Assembly: GCF_022842045.1 (NCBI RefSeq)
Contig: NZ_JALHQI010000025.1
Span: 1 to 39,093 of the forward strand
From: Arenimonas sp.
Lineage (GTDB): Bacteria > Pseudomonadota > Gammaproteobacteria > Xanthomonadales > Xanthomonadaceae
Direction of reading: 5' to 3'
DNA length: 39,093 nt
Under the pieces are notes generated by a model that ran no database searches, was not told the origin of the DNA, and saw only the letters and a list, made by a program, of their open reading frames with translations. Position 1 is the stretch's first letter. Each line of letters opens with the position of its first letter. Shown one piece after another: positions 28,590 through 36,070 of the stretch. The position numbers and the translations under genes were made by a program.

Positions 28590-28981
28590 TCGGCAGGCAG
28601 TTCATGCTGTTCCTGGTCGCGGGCGGCGTTGCCGCCGCGGCTAATTTCCTGTCCCGGATCGGGCTCAGCGAGTTCCTGCCTTACGTGCCCGCGATCGTGA
28701 TCGCGTACCTGGTCGGCATGGCGACGGCCTTTGTCCTTAATCGCGCGTTCGTCTTCCGCGACGCGCGGAACAGCGTCGGTAGCCAGGCCGGCTGGTTCAT
28801 CGCGATAAACCTGCTGGCCGTGGCCCAGACCGTCCTCATCAGCGTGTTGTTGGCACGCTGGCTATTTCCGCTGGCCGGCATGGACTTCCACCCGGAGACG
28901 GTCGCGCATGGCATCGGCGTCGCGGTTCCGGTGATCACCAGTTACCTGGGCCACCGCAGGTGGTCCTTCCGTTCCCGCTGA
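28586..28981 (+). CDS. GtrA family small membrane protein
   Basis: 131 residues with four membrane helices: FMLFLVAGGVAAAANFLSRI, VPAIVIAYLVGMATAFVLNR, WFIAINLLAVAQTVLISVLL and a last one before YLGHRRWSFRS. The AFVLNRAFVF and GHRRWSFR motifs are diagnostic for GtrA, a family tied to moving polyprenyl-phosphate-linked sugars across the inner membrane. The mycobacterial neighbour of dprE1 (Rv3789) is also GtrA-like, which strengthens the pathway reading. The ATG overlaps the previous stop (ATGA). Confidence 0.9.
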   Translation: MIGRQFMLFLVAGGVAAAANFLSRIGLSEFLPYVPAIVIAYLVGMATAFVLNRAFVFRDARNSVGSQAGWFIAINLLAVAQTVLISVLLARWLFPLAGMDFHPETVAHGIGVAVPVITSYLGHRRWSFRSR

Positions 28982-28985
28982 ACGC

Positions 28986-29012
28986 TTTGGATTCGCGGAA
29001 TGCCGGTATAAG
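28986..29012 (+). promoter_or_regulatory. Weak candidate promoter before the lipoprotein gene
   Basis: TTTGGA (28986-28991) and TATAAG (29007-29012) are 15 bases apart, shorter than ideal. The 60-base gap is the first real break in this gene run, so an internal promoter is plausible but unproven. Confidence 0.25.
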
Positions 29013-29041
29013 CAGGTCATCGAACCATCTGGGAACCCCCA

Positions 29042-29590
29042 ATGCGAACAACGCGCCGCCACGCCCTCCTCCCCGCCATCCTCGCTGCGCTTCTTGCTTC
29101 GTCGTGCAGGGAAGCCGAGGTCCCGCTGCCGCCGGCCCCGGACGCTCGGGCGCCGGCCGCCGAGGCCGCCCCGGCGGGGCCACAGCGCGTCCCGCCCTTG
29201 GACGGCGTCTTCGAGCAGCGTGCCGCGATCTGCAACATCGAGTCCATCAATGGTGTTTACGGCGAAGCCCTGGAGCAGCCGGTGCCGGTCAACGGCGAGG
29301 GCATGGTCTCCGGATGGCGCGCCCTGGTCACCAGCGACGGCAGTCTCGCCGGCGCCTGGCTGAGGGTTCGCGCCGGCGATGGCACCATCGCGTTCCAGGC
29401 GCCGCTGCCTGCCATCGAGGAGCGTCCGGACGTCGAGGCGCTCACTGGCCAGCCAGTGACACGTCTCTCGGGCTTCCGCAACGTGGCCATCCGGGACCTG
29501 CCGGCCGGCACCGCCACGCTTGAGATCGTGCTGGACGCCGGGGACGCCTGGGTGCGCTGCGCACATGTCCGGACCGTGGTGGCCGAGTGA
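29042..29590 (+). CDS. Predicted lipoprotein of unknown function
   Basis: 182 residues. Twin-Arg-like basic start MRTTRRHALLPAILAALL, then lipobox LASSC with Cys22 as the lipidated residue. A Pro/Ala-rich linker (about 26-50) leads to a small domain with two cysteines (ICNIESINGVYG and DAWVRCAHVRTV) that could form a disulfide, and Gly-rich beta-like segments (SGWRALVTSDGSLAGAWLRV, FRNVAIRDLPAGTATLEIVL). I do not recognise the fold. The next gene, a GT-C glycosyltransferase, starts on its stop codon (GTGA), so the two products probably work together at the periplasmic face. Confidence 0.75.
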   Translation: MRTTRRHALLPAILAALLASSCREAEVPLPPAPDARAPAAEAAPAGPQRVPPLDGVFEQRAAICNIESINGVYGEALEQPVPVNGEGMVSGWRALVTSDGSLAGAWLRVRAGDGTIAFQAPLPAIEERPDVEALTGQPVTRLSGFRNVAIRDLPAGTATLEIVLDAGDAWVRCAHVRTVVAE

Positions 29591-31125
29591 TCGCCCGCAC
29601 CGCCCGACTTCTCGCCTGGACCCGGGCCACGCTCGGGTGCGTCCTGGTCTTGCTTGCCGTCGCCCTGGGGCTCAGCTGGAACGAGCCCCTGATCGACATG
29701 CATGAGTTCCGGCAGACCCAAACCGCCATTTCCAGCTATTGGATGACGCGCGGCGGGCCGCTGTGGCTTTACGAAACACCGCTCTTCGGACCCCCCTGGC
29801 TGGTTCCCTTCGAGTTCCCCCTTTACCAGTGGATCGTGGCGGCGCTGGCCGGCAGCGGGCTGCCCCTGAGCCTGGACCAGTCCGGCAGGCTGGTTTCGAT
29901 GGCCGCGTTGCTGGCCTGCCTTTGGCCCCTGCAGGCGTCGCTAAGGATGTTCGGCGCATCGCCTCGGCTGGTCGGTATCGCATGCGTCCTCTTCCTCGCG
30001 GCGCCGATCCACGTGTTCTGGGGCAGGAGCCTGATGATCGAAACCCTGGCCCTGTTGCTGGCCATGGGGTTTACGGCCGTCATCCAAGCCATGGTCGCCA
30101 GCCGGCGCTTCTCCCTGGCCGTGCCCGCCACCGCGCTGGCCACGGGTGCGGCGCTGGTCAAGATCACGACCTTCTTCGGGTTCGCCGCGCTCGCGGGTGC
30201 GGTCGTCGCCGTGGCCCTGGTCCCGGAGCTGCGTTCGCGGAACGTCCGCCGCGCGGCCCGGCTTGCCGTGGCGGCTGCCGTGCCGGTGGCGATCGCGCTC
30301 GCCGCGCTCCTCTGGTGGCTTGATGTCTCGGATGCCGCCAAGGCGGCCTCGCCGTTCACGGCATGGCTCACGTCCGGGCAGTTGAGCGAGTGGAACCACG
30401 GGACGCACGAACAGCGCCTGTCGGCGGCGTTCTGGGTGGACACGGTCGCGGGCCGCAGCGCGATGGACATCCTTGGCTACGCGGCCTGGTGGCTGCCGCT
30501 GGTGTTCGCGGCGTCCTGGTTCACCGGCGATCGCCGCGGCATGGCCAGGTTCTACGCCGTGTCCATGGCGTCCTTCCTGCTTCCCATGCTGGTGTTCACC
30601 AACCTGCACCTGGCACACAACTACTATCAGGTCGCCAACGCGGTCTTCCTGTTGGTCTTCAGCGCCGCGGCGATCGACCACGCCTCCCGGAACCGTGCGC
30701 CGTGGGTCGCTGCAGCGGTCACCGTGCTGTTCGTGATCGGGATGTCCGGTCACACATGGCGCCACTTCATGCCGTCCGTCCTGCAGGACAAGTCGACCCA
30801 CCCGACGATCGAACTTGCCCGGGCGATCAGGACCCACGTCCACGAGGACGACATCATCATCACCGCCGGCCTGGACTGGGCCGCTACCGTGCCCTACTAC
30901 TCGAAGCGACGGGCGCTGATGCTGCTTCGCGAGTCTGACTTGCAGAACGTGCCCGGGGCGTTTCCGGCCCGGGAGGACCCCGATGGCGCGCGCATCGGCG
31001 CGCTGGTGCAGTGCCTCGCGGGCTATGAGTTCGTGATGCGCCTCGAGCCACTGCTGGGCCCCGAACCCCAGCGAATCAATGCAGGAGGTTGCGCCATCCT
31101 CGTTCGCAACCCCTCGAAGGAGTAA
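29587..31125 (+). CDS. GT-C fold membrane glycosyltransferase (ArnT/PMT-like)
   Basis: 512 residues, about eleven membrane helices, a polyprenyl-phosphate-sugar-dependent transferase by family. The first periplasmic loop has DMHEFRQTQTAISSYWM (about 37-53), whose Asp-x-x-Glu pattern is the usual GT-C catalytic motif. A hydrophobic core follows and a soluble C-terminal region (about 400-512) with DDIIITAGLDWAATVPYYSKR. Start is GTG at 29587, overlapping the lipoprotein stop. With the DprE-like genes upstream it is the natural user of lipid-linked arabinose (compare mycobacterial AftA and the pilin arabinosyltransferase TfpW), but donor and acceptor cannot be deduced from sequence. Confidence 0.85.
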   Translation: MIARTARLLAWTRATLGCVLVLLAVALGLSWNEPLIDMHEFRQTQTAISSYWMTRGGPLWLYETPLFGPPWLVPFEFPLYQWIVAALAGSGLPLSLDQSGRLVSMAALLACLWPLQASLRMFGASPRLVGIACVLFLAAPIHVFWGRSLMIETLALLLAMGFTAVIQAMVASRRFSLAVPATALATGAALVKITTFFGFAALAGAVVAVALVPELRSRNVRRAARLAVAAAVPVAIALAALLWWLDVSDAAKAASPFTAWLTSGQLSEWNHGTHEQRLSAAFWVDTVAGRSAMDILGYAAWWLPLVFAASWFTGDRRGMARFYAVSMASFLLPMLVFTNLHLAHNYYQVANAVFLLVFSAAAIDHASRNRAPWVAAAVTVLFVIGMSGHTWRHFMPSVLQDKSTHPTIELARAIRTHVHEDDIIITAGLDWAATVPYYSKRRALMLLRESDLQNVPGAFPAREDPDGARIGALVQCLAGYEFVMRLEPLLGPEPQRINAGGCAILVRNPSKE

Positions 31126-31229
31126 CCACCCGGACGTCGCCAGGCATCCTTTCGGGCACCGGGACCACCCGGCGCCGATGCGGCGAAAGAGAGAACCCCC
31201 CGGCCTCTTGCCCTGTACGGAGTAGATCC

Positions 31230-31931
31230 ATGCCTGTATCCGAGAAGATTTCCGACCGTGAGACGATGATGGCCGGCGACCTCGCCCGTTACCTCGCCGT
31301 CGGCGCGGATGCATTGCGCGCGATCCAGTCGGCACCGGGGCTCGTCCGACCCCGGTAGATCCTCGACCTCCCCTGCGGGCACGGCCGCGTCGCGCGGCAT
31401 CTCAGCGCGGCGTATCCGGATGCTGGGCTTTTCGTCGCTGACCTGGACGAAGCCGGCGCGGAGTTCTCCGCCCGGGAGTTCAATGCCACCAGGCTGGCCT
31501 CCACGCCGGACTTCAACGCCATCGACTTCGGACGGGGATTCGACCTGATCTGGGTTGGCTCCCTGATCACGCACCTGGACGCGCAGGCGTCACGAAACTT
31601 CCTGGCGTTTCTCGCCCGGCACCTGAACGCCGAAGGCAGCGCGGTCGTGACCTCGCACGGGGCGTTCGTCGCGGGCCGGCTGTTCCTCGCACAGCGCGCG
31701 CTCTACGGACTGGCAATGCACGAGGAGGCGGCGATCCTGGCCGACTACCAGCGGACCGGCTACGGCTACTGCCAATACCCGGGCCAGCCGGGCTATGGCA
31801 TTTCGCTCTCCTCCCGCCACTGGATCCGCAACGCCGCCCAGGATGCGGGGCTGGTCGTGGCCAACCATGAAGACCACGCCTGGGACAATCATCAGGACGT
31901 CGTGGCGCTGAGGTGCGCGAAAGCCCCCTGA
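31230..31931 (+). pseudogene. Class I SAM methyltransferase interrupted by an in-frame TAG
   Basis: From ATG 31230 (CGGAG 7 bases upstream) the frame reads 42 codons to TAG at 31356-31358, then continues open for 190 codons to TGA at 31929-31931. The codon right after TAG starts the SAM-binding motif ILDLPCGHGRVARHL; VADLDEA, FDLIWVGSLITHLD, and SAVVTSHGAFVAGRLF follow, a normal methyltransferase. One base change (for example from AAG, CAG or GAG) would restore it, and both sides are undamaged, so this is a recent nonsense mutation, a sequencing error or, less likely, readthrough. It would modify a sugar or glycan, given the location. Converges on the epimerase gene. Confidence 0.8.
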
Positions 31932-31943
31932 CCCCGGGTCAGG
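31927..31943. repeat. 17-base palindrome holding both convergent stop codons
   Basis: CCTGACCC-C-GGGTCAGG. It contains the TGA of the methyltransferase gene (29-31) and, on the other strand, the TGA of the epimerase (41-39). The arms are the CCTGACCCC/GGGTCAGG halves of the repeat family around the RAYT, joined back to back. No T tract is present. Confidence 0.75.
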
Positions 31944-32877
31944 ACGATCTCCGGGATGGCTGCCTTAGCCAATCCACGGTCCGCCGCAGCCCTTCGGGCA
32001 AGCCAACCTTCGGCGACCAGCCGAGTTCGCGCTGCGCCAGCGAGCAATCCAGCACGCTCACCGGCACGTCGATGGCGCGGCCCGGCAGGTAGTTGCAGGC
32101 GGCCGTGGTGCCGGTGACGTCGCCGATGGCGCGCACCAGCTCGTTGAGGCTGGTGCCCACGCCCGAGCCGATGTTGAACACCGTCACGGGACCCGGGTAC
32201 GCGGTGGCCCGCACGAAGGCGTCGGCCACGTCGCCGACGTAGATGAAATCACGCATCACGCTGCCGTCGCCCCAGATGTCGATGGCCTGGCCGGACAGCA
32301 CGCGGTGCAGGAACACGCCCACCGCGCCCTGCGCCGTCTCCACCCGCTGGCGCTCGCCGTAGGGGTTGGCCACGCGCAGGATGGTGGCGCGGATGCCATG
32401 CAGGCGCTGGTAGAGCTGCAGGTACTTCTCGATCGTGAGCTTGGTGATGCCGTACGAGACCTCGGGATCGGTCGGGTGCTTCTCGTCGATCGGCACGTAC
32501 TGCGGCGTGCCGTAGACGGTGCCGCCGGACGAGATGTAGATGATCCGCTTGATGCCCTGCGCCACCATCGCGTCAAGCAGGCTTAGCGTGGCGATGACGT
32601 TGGTGCTCACGTCGTAGGCGGGGTCGTCGTTGGAGCTCTTGGGCAGCGTGGTCGAAACCAGGTGGATCACCGCGTCGGAACCCTCGATGGCACTGGCCAC
32701 GTCGTGGGCGCTGAGCAGGTCACCGGTGTCCCACTCGACCCGTTCGCCCGCGGCGAACTCGCGGTAGGGCGCCACGCGCGGGCGCTCGAACACGCGGATC
32801 GCGTGGCCTTCGGCCAGCAGCCGGTCGACGATCGCGGAGCCGATGAAACCACCGCCGCCGAATACCGTGAACTTCAT
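31939..32877 (-). CDS. NAD-dependent nucleotide-sugar epimerase (GalE-like)
   Basis: 312 residues. MKFTVFGGGGFIGSAIVDRL gives the Rossmann glycine motif; WDTGDLLS, IYISSGGTVYG with the catalytic Ser/Thr, SYGITKLTIEKY with Tyr-x-x-x-Lys, and RVANPYGERQR are standard for UDP-sugar 4-epimerases. Exact sugar unknown. The ATG at 32877 has GGGGAG at 32885-32890; a GTG eight codons earlier is less likely. It is the last gene of a minus-strand glycan cluster, 34 bases after the giant glycosyltransferase gene, and supplies an activated sugar to it. Confidence 0.88.
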   Translation of the reverse strand: MKFTVFGGGGFIGSAIVDRLLAEGHAIRVFERPRVAPYREFAAGERVEWDTGDLLSAHDVASAIEGSDAVIHLVSTTLPKSSNDDPAYDVSTNVIATLSLLDAMVAQGIKRIIYISSGGTVYGTPQYVPIDEKHPTDPEVSYGITKLTIEKYLQLYQRLHGIRATILRVANPYGERQRVETAQGAVGVFLHRVLSGQAIDIWGDGSVMRDFIYVGDVADAFVRATAYPGPVTVFNIGSGVGTSLNELVRAIGDVTGTTAACNYLPGRAIDVPVSVLDCSLAQRELGWSPKVGLPEGLRRTVDWLRQPSRRSS

Positions 32878-32911
32878 CGCCGGACTCCCCGTGCTGCCCA
32901 CCAGACCAATC

Positions 32912-35900
32912 TCATCGGGTCACCCCCGGCACATGCGTCACCGCGCAGCGGAAGCCGCTGGCGCGGGCGACGAAGGGAACCAGGCGCTCGATGGCGTGCA
33001 GCTTGGTGCCGTCGTAGCCAAGGGGCTCCGCCGGGTAATCATCCCACTGCATGCCGAGCCCCATCAACGGCGCCAGCGCAGCCGGCCGCGCCCAGAACAT
33101 GGTGCCGACCGGGAAGTTGAACTCGACCGGGAAGTCCCGCAGGCCCAGGCGGGCGCCGATGTCCTGCGCGAACGACAGGTTTCCGGTCCAGCCCACCACG
33201 TTCGGATCGTCCGGGAACACCAGCCCCAGCGTCGGGTCGGCCAGCATCCGCGCCACGATGGCGTCGGCCATGCGCCGCTGGCGGCCCAGCAGGTTGTCCA
33301 TCAGGAAGGCGTTCCAGCGGAAGCCGAACGCGGCGTCGCTGAGGTCCAGCGACTTCTTCGTGTGCAGGTGGCCGACGATGTCGTAGCCCGACCAGTCGGC
33401 ACCGAAGGCGGTCAGGAACGGGCCGATGTCGCGGCCGCGGTTCGGCACCACCTCCACCTGCGCCAGCCGGCCGTCGTAGTCCGCCAGCTTCGGTTCGATC
33501 GCGGCCTTCGCGGCCTGGCTGGGCACGCTGATGAACAGGTCCGGGCGCAGGCGGTTGGCGGCGATGCGGGCCAGCATGTCCGGCAGCATGTCCGGGTAGT
33601 ACACGTGCACGTGCAGCGCGACGCGCGGGCCGGGCGCCAGCAGCGACTCGTCGCCGGTCGCCGTGATCACCTCGAGCGACCAGGGCCCGGGCGGCTGGCC
33701 GGCACGAATGAAGTCCGCCAGCGGATCGTCGGCCAGGTGCAGGCCGTGCTGCTCGCGGTACACGCCCGGGTGGAAGCCCGGGAACGGCTTGCGCCGGCCC
33801 ACGCCGCAGGCCCAGGTGCGCAGGTAATCGAACTCGATCACCTTCGCCAGCGTCGCCTCGGCGGGCTGGCGCGAGCCGTGGAACCCGGCATCGAACAAGC
33901 CGGAGCGCGCGATCTCGGCCGCCTCGACCGGACGACGCGCCAGCTTGCCGGCCGCGTCCAGCGCCATGCGCTCGAGCTGGCCCACGTAGGTGGCCATGTT
34001 GAACCGGCGCTCGACGACTTCCTGCACGCGCTGGCGCACCGACTGGCGCAGCTCGGACGACGTCGCCAGGTCCAGCAGCTTGGCCGCCATGTCGTGCGTG
34101 TCCAGGTAGCCCGCGACCAGCTCGTCGCGCAGGCCGGCCTCCACCAGCACGTCGGCGATGCCGGTGGTCTTGTCGAAGCAGACCACGGGCAGGCCGTGCG
34201 CCATCGCGTCGATGGCCACGTTGGGCAGCGGGTCCAGCCGCGAGCTCAGCAGCAGCACGTCCGCACTGCGGTAGGCGGTCTCGATGCTGGAGGTCTCGGG
34301 AATGATCCTGACCACCCTCTCCAGGCCGGCGCGGCGCAGCTGGTCGGCGAGGTAGACCGAGTAGGCCATGTCATGCTCGGGGTCGTAGCCGCTGCCGATC
34401 CAGACGAAGCGGCAGTGCCTGCCGCGCTCCGAGGCCATCACCTGGCTGGCGCACTGGATGAACAGGTCCACGCCCTTGCGCTGCTGGACGAAGCCGGCAC
34501 CGAGGATGACGAAGGCATCGTCGGCCTTGCCGTCCGGGCGCAGCGCGGCCAGCAGGCGGGCGTCCTCGCGACGGCGCACGTCCTCGTCGCGCGCCGTCAC
34601 CGGCAGCTTGCAGCGACCCTGCGGCATCACCGTGAAGGCCTTCTCCACCAGGTCCGGGAACTCGAGGTAGGCGCTCTCGCGCGTCAGCGGCGTCGAGAAC
34701 ACGGTCTCGTCGGCCCAGTGCAGCGCGTTGCGGAACTCGGTCCGCGGCCGCGTGTAGGCGGCGAACTCATGCACCAGGCTCACGGTCGCGACGCCATGGC
34801 GCGAGAGTGGCTCCAGCACCATGCGGCACTCGATGCTGTTGACCACCGCGAACTTCGGCTGGTGCAGCGCCAGCAGCTGCTCGATGATGGCGGCGGCGCG
34901 CACCGGCGTACCGCGCAGGTCCATGGGGCCCACCAGCCAGCTGCAGCCGGCGCGGAACTCCTCGAGCAGCGGGCCGTCGCCCAGCAGCATCGCCACGACG
35001 TTGTAGCGTTCGGCCAGCACCGTCACCAGGTTGAGGCTGAGCACCGGCGCGCCGGTGCGGGAGGCTTCGTGGGCGACCACCAGCACGGTGTCGCGACCGG
35101 CGTCGAAGGGCGCGCCGCCCGGTGCGATGACCAGGCGCGGCCGCACCGCATGCCGCCCTTCGGCACGGCCGTGGGAAACGTAGTGTTCGTAGGGATCGAC
35201 GCCGGCGCCGGCGATGTCCGGGTACTGCAGCAGGTAGAACTCGGCATCAAAGTCCAGCCGCGCGACCTCGTCCGTGCCGGGCGCAGCGCCCGGGCCCACC
35301 GCTTCCGGCCGGCGGGCGAAGGACTGCCACCAGCGACGGCGGCGCGGCGGGCGCGCCACCTCGGCGACGGGGGCGTGCGGAAGACGGCCTTCCTTCCTGC
35401 CCGCGGTGACGTAGTGCTCGTAGGGATCCATGCCGGCCGCCGCGACATCCGGGTATTGCGCCAGGTACCAGGATGCATCGAATGCATCCTCTTCGGCGGT
35501 GATGTCGGCGGCCTTCTCGCTGCGCAGGCGCGAGCCCAGGTGGCGCAGCGGGCGGGTGAGCTTCCAGGACCGCGAGTCGAGGATCCTGTGCAGCTTCTCG
35601 CGCAGCTCGCGCGAGCTCTCGCGCAGCGTGGCCAGCTGGGACTCGTAGTCGGTGAGCAGGCGCTCGCGATACGCCTCGTCTTCCTTCGCACCTTCGTCCA
35701 GGCGGCGCGCCGCGTCGCCCGACGTCGCCATGAAGGCAGCCACGCCCGCCTCGCCCAGGGCATCCACCCACACCGGCGCCAGGCCGGCCAGGCGCTCGTC
35801 ATGCAGGACGCTGACCGGCGCCTCGGCAAGGGCCTTCGCGGCGAACGCGCGGACCTCGGCCAGCGCGTCGTGCGCGGCGGGCGTCGCCCGCCAGTCGCCG

Positions 35901-36070
35901 GCCAGCGCGCCATTGCGGCCGATGCTCGACCCCAGGATCACCAGCAGCCGGTCGTTCACCGCCGCCGCGTCCCGCGACAGGCCGGCGAACGACGAGGCCT
36001 CGTCCGAAGGTGCCGAGGGCACCAGCAGGCAGAGCCTGGTCTTCTTGCCGCCTTGCACGCCCTTACTCAT
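32912..36070 (-). CDS. Giant multidomain glycosyltransferase with RgpF domain
   Basis: 1052 residues. Regions in order: an N-terminal alpha/beta segment with a 'names own report' part (about 1-125, LLVPSAPSDEASSF and DERLAGLAPVWVDALGEAG), a coiled-coil (125-185), two 32-residue repeats with YPDxA and DPYEHY (198-229, 275-306), a GT4-type transferase (about 327-700; VVAHEASRTGAPVLSLNL, LGAGFVQQRKGVDLF, SSRLDPLPNVAIDAMAHGLPVV), and a C-terminal rhamnan-synthesis-F-like domain (about 760-1052; VVPNRGRDIGPFLTAF, HLHTKKS). It probably adds sugars to a rhamnose-rich or similar polymer in the cytoplasm. ATG 36070 overlaps the upstream gene by 8 bases; a TTG two codons earlier is an alternative. Confidence 0.88.
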   Translation of the reverse strand: MSKGVQGGKKTRLCLLVPSAPSDEASSFAGLSRDAAAVNDRLLVILGSSIGRNGALAGDWRATPAAHDALAEVRAFAAKALAEAPVSVLHDERLAGLAPVWVDALGEAGVAAFMATSGDAARRLDEGAKEDEAYRERLLTDYESQLATLRESSRELREKLHRILDSRSWKLTRPLRHLGSRLRSEKAADITAEEDAFDASWYLAQYPDVAAAGMDPYEHYVTAGRKEGRLPHAPVAEVARPPRRRRWWQSFARRPEAVGPGAAPGTDEVARLDFDAEFYLLQYPDIAGAGVDPYEHYVSHGRAEGRHAVRPRLVIAPGGAPFDAGRDTVLVVAHEASRTGAPVLSLNLVTVLAERYNVVAMLLGDGPLLEEFRAGCSWLVGPMDLRGTPVRAAAIIEQLLALHQPKFAVVNSIECRMVLEPLSRHGVATVSLVHEFAAYTRPRTEFRNALHWADETVFSTPLTRESAYLEFPDLVEKAFTVMPQGRCKLPVTARDEDVRRREDARLLAALRPDGKADDAFVILGAGFVQQRKGVDLFIQCASQVMASERGRHCRFVWIGSGYDPEHDMAYSVYLADQLRRAGLERVVRIIPETSSIETAYRSADVLLLSSRLDPLPNVAIDAMAHGLPVVCFDKTTGIADVLVEAGLRDELVAGYLDTHDMAAKLLDLATSSELRQSVRQRVQEVVERRFNMATYVGQLERMALDAAGKLARRPVEAAEIARSGLFDAGFHGSRQPAEATLAKVIEFDYLRTWACGVGRRKPFPGFHPGVYREQHGLHLADDPLADFIRAGQPPGPWSLEVITATGDESLLAPGPRVALHVHVYYPDMLPDMLARIAANRLRPDLFISVPSQAAKAAIEPKLADYDGRLAQVEVVPNRGRDIGPFLTAFGADWSGYDIVGHLHTKKSLDLSDAAFGFRWNAFLMDNLLGRQRRMADAIVARMLADPTLGLVFPDDPNVVGWTGNLSFAQDIGARLGLRDFPVEFNFPVGTMFWARPAALAPLMGLGMQWDDYPAEPLGYDGTKLHAIERLVPFVARASGFRCAVTHVPGVTR
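35153..35479 (-). repeat. Duplicated protein segment in the giant glycosyltransferase
   Basis: Two copies, 35384-35479 and 35153-35248, each encode about 32 residues with the order FDA-x-(W/F)YL, QYPD(V/I)A, DPYEHYV and GR-x-EGR. They are separated by 45 residues rich in Arg and Pro. Repeats of this type occur, often in number, in cell-surface glycan enzymes and surface proteins. Confidence 0.8.

Noticed and set aside
31356-31358. Pyrrolysine or programmed readthrough at the TAG in the methyltransferase
   Set aside because: No pyrrolysine genes or recoding structure are visible; a simple nonsense change or read error explains it.
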